From positions 57,780 through 121,779 of the forward strand of contig MNCI01007802.1 of assembly GCA_015680685.1 (NCBI GenBank): a stretch of 64,000 nt of DNA, in the 5' to 3' direction. The notes beneath the pieces are model-generated. The model did no database searches. It had not been told where the DNA came from and was given only the letters and a program-made list of their open reading frames with translations. The stretch is from Gnetum montanum. Lineage: Eukaryota; Streptophyta; Gnetopsida; Gnetales; Gnetaceae. A program made the translations under genes and the position numbers. This document shows positions 21,431 to 33,686 of this stretch, piece by piece (positions within the stretch are counted from its first letter, which is position 1; each line of letters begins with the position of its first letter).

Positions 21431-24328
21431 CTAGCCACCCTCCTATTTAATGCTTTCCTCCTCTTCTATTCATCCTAGAAGATGAATTTCTCAAGGAGGG
21501 GTGACTTTGAATTTGGGTTTAGACCCTTTTTGACAGGGTGGCGCGGATTGTGCAGTTATAGCAACATTCTTCTTTGGTGACAAGGGCATAGACACAGGGG
21601 GTGGAGACATAGAATTGGAAGTACCAAGGATGGTACTTCCTCTTGATGTCTCACCTGCGAAAAGCACTTCCCATTTTTTAGGACGAGAAGGTTGTTCAGT
21701 TGTCTTGCATGGGGCAGGGGCTATCGAATGGATTGGCCCCCTAATGATAAAAGGAGCTAATGATGTTAATGCACTGGGAGGCACAGTTTTGCTAACAGGT
21801 GGCACAAAAATGGATGCTCGGTGAGGGACTCTTAGAATGAACAGCTGTTACGAGCTTTGGTCAGCTGCTGGTGGTGCTGGTGCACTACGCTAAGGCACAC
21901 AGACCATGAATGGCTACTGGGGTGGCCTAGAATCACTGTCAATACCAATGGCATTGATGATGTAACCAGCATTGTTGGCATTAAGGGGGTCTGTGTAGAC
22001 ATGCATAGCTTGGTTCTCAGGGCGTATTGGATTTCTTTCATCCAACACCAGTTTTCCCTTATCGATCAATCTCTGGATGTCATCCTGCAACACCAAACAG
22101 TAATTTGTGTTGTGACCACATTGTTGGTGATAGTCACAAAACCTATCCAACTTGAAACCCTTAGGAACTGGGGGATCATTAGGCAGGGCCAAAGAGGGAT
22201 TTCTAAGGATCTCGTAGTAGCGTTGATGTCTCTTGATTCCTTCTTCCAACATCTTCTTATGTTGGATGTGTCCCATTGCCAATAGCTGCTTCAGAAGTTC
22301 TAAAGGCTTGAGAGGCAGTGGGTGTACTTTGAGTGATCTTTATGCCCAAAGTTCGATTTGGGTTGTGTAGATGTCTCAGGTGCAAGAACTAGAGGTTGCG
22401 GCACATTGCCCTAATTGGGTATAGGGTTAGATGTGGGTACAGCTAGTTTCTTGTTATTCTTACTACCATTGTTTCTAGGTTTGGACTTGGCTTTGGTCGC
22501 CACAATGGCCACTATGGTTGTTGGGGCCTTACCCTTGTCCTTCTTTGCAAAGGTATTTTTGTAAGCAATGTAAGCTGGGTCTTTCCTTTCCTCGACTGCA
22601 TCTTGTATACTCTTAGTCTGAGTGAAGGCTTGACTAAGAGTGCGAGGGGCAAGGTAGTACAGTTTAGACTTGATAAAGTCATTTACTACACCCTTAAAGA
22701 TAGCTAGCAAGTGGGCCTCTATGATGGGCTTGCGGATTTCGTTGAGGGTTGTGCTCCAACATTGGATGAATTTCTGGACTGGTTCTAGAGGATCCTGCTT
22801 CATGCTCATCAACTGGTCTAGCATGATTTTCGCCTTCAAGTTATACTTGAAACGCATCATGAACTGGGTCAAAAGCTCTTCTAGAGTTGAAATGGATGAG
22901 CGCGGCAGCGTGTGGTACCAATCCAAGGCTTTCTTGGCTAGGGACATGGCAAAGACACAAATAATCATGTGCGGCCATTGTTGCAATAGGAGAGACTCAG
23001 AACTAAAGGTAAGAAGATGTGCATTGGGATCCCCCTCCCTGTTGTACTTTCTTGAAGTGGAGGAGAGACATCATTGAGGGTAACGTCAATGTAGGGATTG
23101 CAGGGCTGATGGGATGGTAAAAGTTCATGGCTTGTACCATGTCAAATCTAATAGCCTTGAGGCATTTTATTTCATCAGTGAGGGTCTAGATGAGCTAGAA
23201 CACTTGGTCCAGATCCTACGATGGTGTGGATGGTTGGGGAACTACTGAGGTAGCTTCCACTTGTGGAATGGTGGGGGTGGTGGCGTAACCCATTGGCAGT
23301 ACCATTGGGACAGCCCCAGCAAATGGTGCTACTTGCATTGTCCACCACTCGGTAGGTGGTGCTGTTGGAGTAGCAACCATGGGTTGAGCTGTCGGATAGA
23401 CTGCTTATGTCATCGGCGAAACATACCATAGCCCCGTGTTGGGTTGTACCATTTGCGAGGTTTGGTAGGTCTATGGGTGAACATGATGAGACATCTACGA
23501 TGGTTGTGTAATAGGCGAAGAAGTGAACAGGGTCCACCATGTGGATGGGCCCTAGCCTGCCACAGTTGGTGGAATAGATGTAAACATAGGAATTAAAATA
23601 GAAGTTACGTACGATTGTGAAGTAGGTATAGTATGAGTATGCAGCAGGGTAGCCGTGATCGGCATGTGATGCGCTATAGGAATGGGCTAATGAACAGTTT
23701 GTGGAGGCATAGTTGTAGCAAATGAAATAGGGGAATAAGGGCATTGATACACCGAGAAGGTGACATGGATACCCATTGCGATTGTAGTTGTAGGCTACAA
23801 GAGTGTAGCCATGATCGCAAAAGGAGTGGTGATAGAAAATGGACTAGCCCAGGACGACTACGTAGGAGGAATAGGAACAAGGTTGGTTTGACCTCCCTCG
23901 TTAGATTGGGAATCGAGTTCCTCTTGTCCATCCTGGAAAGCATCACCCTAGTTGGATGTTGTGTCTTGTTGCTCCCTAAGTCTGGCCAACTAGATTAGTT
24001 GGTCCAGAAGCCTTTGGTTTGCTTATTTCAAAGGGATGGAAGCACCGGGAGTGGGAACAAACTCCTTCCCATCATAGTAAGTGAACTCAAAGCTATGTTT
24101 ACCCTCAAATTCGTGTATATACAAAGACAGGTTTACCTAAACCTTTGCATAGAGAAAGTTATAGCGCTCATGTTGCTTGACCAAGCCCTCAGGTCCCCGA
24201 TTTTGAATCCTGAGGAATCGATGTGTTTCCAGCATTGGGTTCAGTAGTTGTTCTGCACTAGTGATGCCTTGAACCGTGATGGGAACCTCTACGTTAAAGG
24301 TACTAATAGCAGTAGTTGCAGAAGCCAT
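21431..24328 (-). pseudogene. T1 gag, broken
   Basis: Likely start at 24,328 (MASATTAISTF) after a leader. An N-terminal block with HERYNFLYAK lies near 24,140-24,200. A Pro/Tyr/Ser-rich linker spans 23,150-23,950. The Gag core at 22,411-22,986 has ALDWYHTLPRSSISTLEELL and QFMMRFKYNLKAK. The zinc knuckle is at 22,097-22,138 (CDYHQQCGHNTNYC), followed by DDIQRLIDKGKL. The two Gag regions correspond closely to T6 and T5. Several stops separate the pieces. The plus-strand frames here and the 189-residue frame at 23,175-23,744 are shadows. Confidence 0.85.
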
Positions 24329-24436
24329 TGTTAAGTTAAACAGTTTTGCAAATAGAAAAAAGGCAAAGATATCGGAAAGCTGAACAGTTTTACAAAGGAG
24401 AAAAAACAAAGGGATTGGGAAGCAATAAAAAAGGCT

Positions 24437-24764
24437 TTATGTCTTGCCAGGTTCCTAAGGAATCATCGAGGTGACCGACCTGTACCACACAATGCGTGAA
24501 CAACCGTAAAAGGGTGTCACGTTTACGCTAGTGTGCAATAGGGTATAGAACGCATGCAAGACTACCGTAAGATAGGCAAGTTAGCTGGTGATCAATGGAT
24601 TTATGTCCTGTAGGGCTCCCAAGGAACTATTGAGGTGACTGATCTACATTGCACGATGCATAAACAACCACAGACAAGTGTCAAGTTTATGCTAATGTGT
24701 ATCAGGATGCAAAAGGCTTACAGGAATACCGTGACATGTGAAAAAGGCACCAAAAGGCCCTCCT
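24437..24764 (-). repeat. Tandem duplication in the T1 leader (164-bp unit)
   Basis: Two units, about 24,437-24,600 and 24,601-24,764, with matching landmarks (ATGTCYTG, CAAGGAA/CTAAGGAA, GAGGTGAC, TAAACAACC/TGAACAACC, TTTACGCTA/TTTATGCTA). The differences are mostly transitions. Untranslated. Confidence 0.8.
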
Positions 24765-24774
24765 TCTACCACCA
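24756..24774 (-). promoter_or_regulatory. T1 primer binding site
   Basis: The minus strand reads TGGTGGTAGAAGGAGGGCC, six bases after the LTR end. T6 has TGGCGCTAGAAGGAAGGCC in the same position. Starting with TGG it matches a tRNA CCA end, but I cannot name the tRNA. Confidence 0.7.
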
Positions 24775-24780
24775 GAAAAC

Positions 24781-26441
24781 TGTAGCAACCGAAAACGTCG
24801 GCTGCTAGAAAGAGTGCCGAGAGGTCGTCGATCATCAACAGTCTCAACCCTGTTTCTGCGGGAGGGCCGTGCTGGGTGGAACAAAAATGGGGTGCCTTGA
24901 ACGATCTAGTTGATTAGACAGGAACTTAGTTGGTATCTATAAAACCTTTTGCAATGTGTGATTTGGAAACGAGACTAATAGCACGAAGTAATTCTTAAAT
25001 GTAAAAGAGACAGAAAAACGTGTAAAATGCAATAATAAGTAGGAGACAAAGTAAAATGCAATTAGAAAAATGCACTGCTTCAAAGCTATGACTTCACTCT
25101 ATCAAGATGGATACAGTCAGTTGCACAGCGCTGGGAAGTGCAGAGATCCCGAGGGTAACCGAGACGTGTAGAGTAAGACAGCCGTGTGCTTGAATGCAGA
25201 CTCAGTCGTTGACAATGTGAAATGCTATCAACATAGTAGAAAAGAGCTGAAAATAATGCCGACTAAGGGTTCTAACTGTTTAGAATGTTAAACAGAAAGC
25301 TTACAATGCTCAAGGCTATAATGCTAACTTTTTGCTTGTCAGCCAACCAAATTGTTAGCCGACCAAAATTGCCAAAAAAATTGGACCTAGACCTTAATGG
25401 TCATTCGGGTATTTATAGGGCCAAGGACACATGAAAGATATAGTTTGGATGCCATGTGCCCTGGGCTTATGTTGACCTGTCTATGTTGCACGTGCTTGCG
25501 TGACCGTTGGGCAAGCCTGCCACACCGTAATTACAAACCTACCGCATTGTAATTGCCCTATTAGAGCAACGGTGCGATTAGGTGAGGTGCATTGATGTTG
25601 TGTAACCACTTTCCATGCTTTGCTATGCTTTTTAGCATAGCATGTTTGACATGGCATGGCATCTTGTCATGCTATGCTATGCTACGCAGCCTAGCATAGC
25701 GTAACTGCCAGTTCGAAGCAAAAATCTGCATTATGTCCCACTGCATGCATTGGAAACCTTTACAGTGTTGTAACTGCTAGTTGCAGATTTGCTATGCTAC
25801 ATAGTGTATCATAGCGTAGTAGATGTCCTTAGTCACAAAATGTCGTCAATTTGCAAACTTTGCCTTTTGCATTATAGAGCTTGCGAACATGTTGATTCTA
25901 CCCTTTGAGATGCCTTCTGTCATTTTCGCAAAATTGCTATGCCTCGCTGCGCCATGTAGCTTAGCATAGTGTAGCAGCAAACATGACCTACTTTTGGCCA
26001 AGTTCGTTGCTTTCTTATGGAAGGATACATTGCTAAAGGACTTGAAGTCAGGCAAGGGGACTAACTATCTAGCTTTTGTTATGCTGCATAGCACAGCATA
26101 CCACTGTGCTCCTATGAATGTCTTCTAAAGTTTGCTATGCTACATAGCGTGGTGTAGCATAGTAAAAATCCTTGACTTAGAAAACTTGTTGAAGGATTTT
26201 GTACATTTTGAGCACTACCAACAATTCTACACACCGCTCCTAAGTGCGTTGTTGGCTGGATGAACTACTCAGGTGGGCAAGCTAGAGAATTTGTTTTGCC
26301 TGCTAACACCAAGAGTAGAAAACTTGCTGAACTGGACAATCTGAACTTCAGATCATCCATCTCCTAAAGAACTACCATAATGCTGTGCGAATTGCAAAGA
26401 CCTAGTGAAGCAGGCATGTCTTTGAATTTTGGGGTGTTTCA
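24781..26441 (-). repeat. T1 5' LTR
   Basis: 1,661 bp. On the minus strand it starts TGAAACACCCC and ends GGTTGCTACA. The TATA box (ATAAATACC) is at 25,408-25,417 and a CACATGG (decayed G-box) at 25,452-25,458. It carries the same hairpin clusters as the 3' LTR at 25,640-26,165, with more CpG decay. Confidence 0.93.
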
Positions 26442-26446
26442 CATAC
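26442..26446. repeat. Target-site duplication of T1 (right copy)
   Basis: CATAC, identical to 13,613-13,617. Confidence 0.9.
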
Positions 26447-26739
26447 CCACATTAGAGGAAAGTAGAGATACTCATTTGACCTCATAAATGTAGATCATAA
26501 AAAAGAGAAAGCAAAAGAAAGTAGAATAAAATAATTTAGGAGCCATCACCAATACAGCAATACTAGGACGTTATGTCACAAAGGTAGGATATAGCTAGAT
26601 CCCTAAAGCTGACCTTTCTATTACCTCACTCATATGTAGATTTTAAACTCGTTTCGTTACTTTACACTAAACACTTCTTTACTGCATTAGGGAAGAATGC
26701 TTGTTCCACTTGACTAAACCTGAATATTAAGAGGAATGG
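26447..26739. other. Pre-insertion sequence between T1 and T2, nothing recognised
   Basis: The continuation of the DNA interrupted by T1. A-rich, no frame. Confidence 0.5.
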
Positions 26740-29151
26740 TGTAATGTTTGAAAATGTTGGTGGATAGAACACCTGGAGATTACCGGGTGTATAGCCTAAC
26801 CTCAAATCCATGTGAGGATCGTGCTAGAGAAAACGGAAATGGGGTGCCCTAAATGATCTAGTTGATTAGACATGGACTTACAAGGTGTACAATAACCTTT
26901 TGTAAACAATGGTTTTAAAAATGTTACGCATGGAGATTTAGGCGAAGAAAACCATAGCACATAGAATAGTAAAAGCATAGCAGAATATGTAATTAAGAAA
27001 TAAGCGTGACCTAATGCATAATGGTGCAAAATATATGCTATAGTGAAATGAAAGGAGAGCTTGGGTGAGAGAATGCACTACTCCAAAATTAGGGGATTTA
27101 ATCTTTGCTGAGCTGAAGAAGGTGTACAATTGATGTGCAATGTTTGGATAGGCACAACTTACAATAGAACGGTATGGTCATAGCTCTTGGACTACTGCCA
27201 ATAGGCTGCTAATAGCAACTGATGAGCCAGTGCTTATTGGGCTATTATGTTGGGTTGAGGAGAGATCTAGGAGGTGTTGCTACAGGGATTTGCTGTTCAT
27301 GAACCTTCTGCTTGCCAATCTCCTCGCCAAAGCTAATCGCTAGAAAGCCAATTACCAAAAAAATTCCAATCTCTAGAAGTCAATCGCAAGAAAGACAAAT
27401 CAAAAAGCCAACTGCAAGAAATGTAACTCTAAAATCCAACCCTTTGAACGTTGCTCATTGGGGTATTTATAGAGCCAAGAGTAGGAGAAAGACATGGTTT
27501 GGACACCATGTGTCCTGGGTCCCACAGGGTGCAAACGTGGATGGGCTATGCTGTCATGCAGTGCAACATTCTAGTGTTACGTTGATCTGCTACGTCGAGT
27601 GGAACAAGATTGGACATGAAACCTGCTAAGTTGTGACCATACCGTTCAAACTGCATGTGCCAGAATTGAGGGAACTACAATGTTTTTAGAAAAAATGCCA
27701 ATGTCAAATGCAAAGTGGAGCCTACACTCTAGCACTACAGCTTCCCTTCTCTTGTGAGTAAGATCAAGCATAGGGACAACTTTGGGAATCAACAGGGGAG
27801 GTGTAAAACAAAGCAAACTACTGTTCTTTTCTATCAAGGAGATGCTAAAGTATAAATAACCATTGCCAATGAGTTCTGGAGCTGCTGGAGATGTCCTGAT
27901 GCTTCTTTGCAAGTGTTATGCTATCTATGCTACCCAGCGTAGTAGCGTAGCGTAAATACTTACACGCTATGTTGTGCTATGTTGCGTACTGTATCGTAGC
28001 ATAGTAGCTAGTTTTGAGACAAATCTTGCTCGAAAACCAAAAATACCTCTTTGAGGCCTGGATAGGCAAGTAACTTTAGCAATTGGAAACCCTACTTTTC
28101 ATGTTGAAAGGTCCTAGGCCTAATGATTTCATCATTGGGACACTTTTGGGCTTTTTTTCCTTGGTACACTGTGCTACGTTGTGTAGCATAGCACAATGTA
28201 GTAGTCAATTTGGCATGAATTTGAGCTAAAACATGCAATGCTTTGCTAGAAGACTTTGATTGAGACCTGAGGGCAAAGTAGGATAGGCATTCTTGGAGGT
28301 TGAAGAATGGCCAAGTGCAATCCTTTTGCTAGGGCAACTTGACAGAGGACCTTCATGCATTCTAACCCTACTATGTTGTGCCATGTTATGTAGCGTATCA
28401 CAGCGTAGCATCTAGTTTGGCCTAAATTTTATCTCTTTGTAAGAGTTCTGTCATGGGATGTTGGTCATGTCCTGGAGTGTTAGCAGAACAAGCATTTTTT
28501 GATGGTTAAGGCATGGGAAATTTTGTTTATTTTGTCAAAACAATCTGAGCAGGGGTATCGTCACACTAGAACCCTGCTATGTTGTGCTACGCTATGTAGC
28601 GTAGCATAGTGTAGCACTCAAATGGAGATGATTTTTGATGAAATTTGCCACATTCTCTTGTGTCATGTTGATCATGCTTCAAGGATGAAGCAAGGCAGGT
28701 ATCTTGGAGGGTTGAGTCACTATCAACTGCATCTTTGGTGCTTGATTAGTCTCCATATGGCCTGTTATGCTATGCAACATACCAGGTCTTGTAGTTAGAA
28801 AACTTGCCAAACTGTTTAGTCCATCCTGAACACTTTTGGTAACTCCTAGCATGGTCCCTGGGTAGACCATCAACCGAGCCATGTGTCAAGTTAGGCAAGC
28901 TAGAGAATGTAGCAAGCCTATCAGCCCAGGAGATAGAAAATTTGCCAGACTGTACGATCTACCCCTAGTACCTCTTTCATGCAAACTAGCCTCATGGCTA
29001 GGTGCTGCGTGGACTATGCTACAAAGGGTGGTAGGCAAGATTGGAAGCAACTTTGTAGGCATTAGGACTTCCAGGGTGTTAGACCATTTGTGCAGTCCAT
29101 CATGGCATTACACCCAGAGAATCATGATGACCCAAAATTGATGGTGTTTCA
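26740..29151 (-). repeat. T2 3' LTR
   Basis: About 2.4 kb. The low end (TGTAATGTTTGAAAATGTT) matches the T1 LTR end, and the high end reads TGAAACACC on the minus strand next to a polypurine tract. Four hairpin clusters with GCTAYGY/GTAGC arms lie near 27,925-28,000, 28,157-28,202, 28,375-28,410 and 28,576-28,616. TATA (ATAAATACCC) is at 27,460-27,471 and a decayed G-box CACATGG at 27,504-27,511. It is longer than the T1 LTR. The small frames inside have no features. Confidence 0.8.
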
Positions 29152-29169
29152 CTGACCCCTCTTTGTTGA
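29152..29169 (-). promoter_or_regulatory. T2 polypurine tract
   Basis: The minus strand reads AACAAAGAGGGGTCAG just before TGAAACACC. Confidence 0.75.
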
Positions 29170-30564
29170 CATCTGGAGGATCTTCTCGAGAGACATTAAC
29201 AAAGAATATGAAACACCATGAAGAACAAGACCCCAACATTGCTCTTGAGTGCTTGCTTGGATGATGCTTTGCTATGTTTAAGAGTACTTGAAGAGTGATG
29301 TAAGAGAGGGGGCAAGGGATGGATTTGAGGAAATAGGGTCAGGGAAGAAATGAATGTATAATGCGACACCATGAAAACTATTGCCATAGTATGATTCCTC
29401 GTCAGAATGCTTATGAGGGAGTTAGCACACATGGGTGTCCTTCTTTTTGGATCTCGACCTCTCACTAGAATGCTTAGAGATGGTTGATCTATAGCTAAAA
29501 CGATTGCAATGTAGCTATCATGCCATTTGGTTTGGGCACTTTTCCTTTTTTTTTGAGCTTTTTTATTTTGTACTTTTTTCTTATTGCACACTCATGTTCA
29601 TTCGAAGGTAATCTTGTCATTGCTACAAGATAGGTGTTTTCTCCCCACGATGAGTTGTGTTACATCCATGTGGGGCTTTAACATGCCCACAAAGGCTTCC
29701 TGTAGGAAGAATTGCATTATGTCCATCATGGGCCTGGTGGTTGGGCATGGGAGAGGGATTTATGTGAATTTTTCATAGGTATAGGGAATGGAGACTAAAT
29801 CGGCTAAAGGGAGAGTAGGATATGCACTCTCAAGTAGCTAGGCTGATCAAAGAAAGTACTTTGGAATAATGTAGTATCTCACTCTCATGGAAAAATGCAT
29901 CCCTTAACGATGCCACCTAGGCTTTTATCCTACAAACATAGTAGAGAGAAAACCAAAGAAAAAAACAACCATCGAGTGAAGTGAGGGCAAAGTCCTGTTT
30001 GCTCAGGACACTTCCAAGGTGGCAAGTGTTGTGTCTGACATGTGCAATGTCCAAAGCAGGAAGGCCAGTGTAGGTTTCGGTAGCAGCAGGTTGGAAAGTT
30101 TCAATGACCCCACCGGAAATGAGAACTAAAGATGCTAGGAGTGATGATGATGTAGGTGCTCAAGAATCCCAGCCAAAGGAAAGCATCATGAAATCTAGCT
30201 ATAGGATGAGAAGCCTATCAGATGAATGCATTTTTGGACCCTGATGACGGTGAGGGCTAGAGGATGGCAGCACTGTGGTTGGGCCACAATAGCGTTGGAA
30301 CTCCAGCAGCAGATGCTGATGGCAGGAGCTACAAACAAGATGATTGGGAGTGGTAGTGGTAGCTCTAGAAGGTTAGCAAGATGTCAAACGACATCTATGA
30401 AAGATCAACAAGATGCCAGGGGTGATGACATTGCATGTGTCCCAAAGGGTTTTTTTTTGTGATCCTTATTGTATGGACTCAAATTTAATGAAGAGGGTTT
30501 ATTTCATTTCTTTTGGTTAATGTTTTATCAATGTTCTTGGATCCCTTGTGGGCCCCTCATTCTA
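29170..30564 (-). other. T2 3' untranslated region and deletion junction
   Basis: Alignable by eye with T1 15,293-16,215 (shared GATGAGTTGTGTTACAT block near 29,650; shared GTTGGAACTCCAG near 30,293). Near 30,450 the similarity to T1 jumps to about T1 20,030 (block ATTTCATTTCTTTTGG at 30,500-30,515), marking the pol deletion. No coding capacity seen. Confidence 0.6.
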
Positions 30565-30680
30565 GTTTAAAGCCATTTTGGGCCATCGCTAGTTTAAGGC
30601 CATTTCTAGATATGCAATAGTTTAAGGCCATTTCAGGCCATGCAATAGTTTAAGGTCATTTCAAGCCATTGCTAATCTAA
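30565..30680 (-). repeat. T2 protease-RT spacer array
   Basis: Four imperfect units with core TAGTTTAAGGCCATTTCAGG. Same motif as T1 20,331-20,440. Confidence 0.8.
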
Positions 30681-30889
30681 TGCAAACAATGGTCAAGATG
30701 CACACAATGGACATAATGCAAACATTGAACATAATGCAAAATCAAGACTAAGGAAACAAGAGTATTAAGGCTAAGCATTCACACAAGTGAATTAGTGGTA
30801 GATTCTAATTATGCAATTGTTTCCTAACCCATTGTGGGTTAGGCAGAGCGTATGTAGTTTAGGGTATGGTCATAGCTTAGTAGGTTTTC

Positions 30890-31570
30890 ATCCTATGGAA
30901 TGTAGCTCAAAGTATAAGTTTAAAAAGAGTAAATAAGTTCTTTAGCCACTTTATGATAAGAAACTAAATATGGAGACTTGCAATCATGGTCACCATTAAT
31001 TTAATTTATAATGAGCTAAGAATCATCATAAAGAGTAATAGCTTCAATCTAATTTGTGAGAGCTAGTAAGAAACATCATATTAGAGCCTTGTATTTAGCT
31101 ATGTTGATGATGCAAGGAATGTCAAGCTTGTAAACCCAATAAACAACTTGCCTTATAAAAACATAAGGACATAGATTGCACTATATTTGAAAGAAGAGTG
31201 TTCTTAATCAAAATCAAGTACAAATTTTGAATTCTTAGCATCAACATATAAACTATAACTAACATTATTTATTTCAAAGTAACAGATGAGGTTAGAAATA
31301 ACCTAATCTTTAATAGGATGTTGAGATAGAAAAAAAAGGTCATACTCTATAAGAAAAATCTTCTAGTGAGCTAAATAATGATTGTTAGAAGAACTATTAG
31401 TAATGACATTAAGGATGTTATCTCTTATTTTATGATGAGATCTATAGTGGGGTGAATTTTCATAATCTTTTGTTTCACGAGTTTAAAATCTTATTCCAAG
31501 ATGATATTGTGTTAAATCAACTTTGGGTCTAGGCTAGACATATCACTATATCCCTAAGTGAAAGTAATTT
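30890..31570 (-). pseudogene. T3: Tat pol scrap (RT entry, RNase H end, second RNase H)
   Basis: On the minus strand 31,430-31,560 reads as a Tat RT entry (GYSDMSSLDPKLI, then KLVKQKIMKIHP). 31,250-31,390 reads as the end of the first RNase H (KIFLIEYDLFFLSQHPIKD). 30,893-31,118 reads as the second RNase H: NIAKYKALI, AITLYDDS, LIIN, INGDHDCKSPYLVSYHKVAKEL. Nearly all of RT and RNase H between the first two blocks is missing, so an internal deletion has fused them. There are many stops. It belongs to a different Tat subfamily from T1, judging by the tail YHKVAKEL. Confidence 0.7.
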
Positions 31571-33686
31571 AATGCTTTGTAAGGTTATTAGGATAGACTT
31601 TAAAAGGTCTAGTGAGAGAAGAACACTAAGCTGAAGAGTCTTTTATTTATCCTTATGACTTAGTATTGCTACATCAATAAGTTGATTATTGTTCAGAAGA
31701 TATTTTCAATTAAGGAAAGAGAGTTCTAATAGATAAGAGTTCATCTAATATAATTTATAAAGACCATATGAGAGAAGTTGAATTTATCATTAAATCAGAA
31801 AAAGAAGGAATAGATTCCTAGCTAGCTAGCTTGCAAGGTGACTTAGGATCAAAGGTTAAAGTAGAGGCTTTGGATAGGTAACCATATTCACCTAGGTCAT
31901 AACCAAGGAGTCAAATTTTCCATCCAAAGAGAAGACATTAAAAGCTAAGGCTAAACAATGTCAAAATATCACAAACATCAAAATACTAAATTGCAAGTTA
32001 ATTTTAAGCTATAAAAGTAATAAAAGAAGGAGCCTTAGGCATCAAATCATTCATTTACATTAGAAGAACTTGAGAATTAACCCACAAGTAAAGTAAATGT
32101 GATAATAGAACCTACATGACAAGGAAACACTATGATAAGTGGTAGTAATGGTATGTAGAGGAAAATTAATGGGTGTAATAGTAATAAGGAATTACCTCAG
32201 CACTACATAATATCTCCTTGAGCTTAATGTAAGTTATCCGTATCCTAGTTACAAATTTTTGTAGAGTGTTACTATTCCTATGATTTTAATGTAATGGTTG
32301 TGTTTGAATTTTGAAATTTCTGAGTAATTTTGGTAGCTAGAATATGAAGTTGGGCTTTGATTTAAGGTTGTAGAGCTTAGAGACATTTTAAAGCTTAGAT
32401 TAAAGCTTTTAAATTTTAATTTTATATGGGTTCAAGAACCTCATAGCATAATCTTGATTTTAAGGAATTTCAAAAAATTTCTATGTTGCACTACTAGAAA
32501 TATCATGCATATTTTTATTTTATCTTATTTGTAAGTAGTAGATAAAAGATGTATCAATTATCTAGGGTTTTCAAAACATTATCCTAACTAGATTTGCAAA
32601 GTTAACATTTTTAATGTTGCTATTATAGTGCATTTCACAATGATCCTAGGGAATGAAAATCTTGCAATTTTATTTTTTTAAAGTTAAATTTAGGATATGC
32701 ATTAGATAATACTAGTAAAAATATAGTGGGATTAATATTTCATTAGAAACTTCATAATTTTTATTGCAAATTTTTAAGAAAATATGATTTTATGAATTTA
32801 TCTCCACAAGGAATACGACACAAGTTTTTGATTAAAAGGAACTTCCACCAAATGTTTCAATGTTGAAAAAAGTACAATGACTTCTTACATCAAAGTTTAT
32901 TTTCATGAAGAATATTAGAGATCAAACACTATATTTGACATTGAAATTAAAATGAAATCCTCATTTGGAGTGGTAGCACTAGGAATAAAATCAAATTAAT
33001 GTCATACATTCCTTATTGATGGCAATTTATCAATTTTTTGCTTAAATACCTTGGAAAAATTCTCCTTTAGGCTAGTGTAGGAAAATCACTACCTAGTGAT
33101 CTATGTTGGAAAATGGCTTTGGGCTTTCAAATCTCTCTACTCCAAAATTCGTAAGTTTGTTAGAGAGTTTCAATGATCCAAAAGACCTCAAAATGATGAA
33201 CATTTTGATTCAAATAGGCCATGAATTTGTTGATTCTCTACTAACATCATTCTAAAAAATTTCTAGACATTCACTATAATTGTTTTTAATATTTTTTATG
33301 GCTAAAATCTATAGCATGTGAAATAATAGAATTTTTGACCTTATAGACCTGAAATTTTAGCTTATTTGATATCTTTTACTGCCCAAAATTACAACATATG
33401 GATAGCTGATGTGTGAGACTTTTCTTACAACATTTGATGCCATTTTTATCCTTTTCTTATTTTTTTTTCTTATACACTAGTTCAATCAAATTCATAACTT
33501 GTGGACTAGGAACTTTATTTTATGTAAATATTGCATCTAAACAATGTTTCCAAAATAAGATCACAAGATGAAATTTTTATGAGGAAATAAGATAATTATT
33601 TTACCTTTGAATCCCTATCAAATTACAATGTAGATCTTGGTTACTAGGCTCTTTATTCATCACATAAATTTCTTTGAGAGATTTCA
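31571..33686 (-). other. AT-rich DNA, probably including the T4 3' LTR
   Basis: The high end (minus strand TGAAATCTC at 33,686) abuts a polypurine tract, so the LTR of T4 should extend from here to lower coordinates. I could not find its other end or its TATA box. The part next to T3 (31,571-31,950) may be further T3 sequence. No coding frame. Confidence 0.4.

Larger units (their letters stand above)
13618..26441 (-). mobile_element. T1: structurally complete Tat-lineage retrotransposon, minus strand
   Basis: Two LTRs (13,618-15,274 and 24,781-26,441) flank primer site, leader, gag, protease, spacer, RT, RNase H, a second RNase H, integrase, repeat array and polypurine tract, bounded by CATAC duplications. 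A second, archaeal-type RNase H between the first RNase H and integrase is the hallmark of the plant Tat lineage. Domains are broken by stops and frameshifts. In the first ~165 aligned LTR bases I count 27 differences, about 24 of them transitions, so the insertion is old. No antisense gene is present in its spacer, unlike T5 and T6. Confidence 0.92.
26740..30860 (-). mobile_element. T2: truncated Tat element lacking RT to integrase
   Basis: A 3' LTR (26,740-29,151), polypurine tract, 3' untranslated region alignable with T1 up to about 30,450, then directly the protease-RT spacer array (30,565-30,680) and the protease tail (30,823-30,860). About 4 kb of pol present in T1 between these points is missing. 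Gag, most of protease and the 5' LTR are also missing: the sequence passes into an unrelated Tat pol fragment (T3) near 30,860-30,890. Confidence 0.75.

Noticed and set aside
23175-23744. 189-residue minus-strand frame
   Set aside because: Tyr/Ser/His-rich with no domain; it lies over the T1 Gag linker and is best seen as an out-of-frame reading of it.
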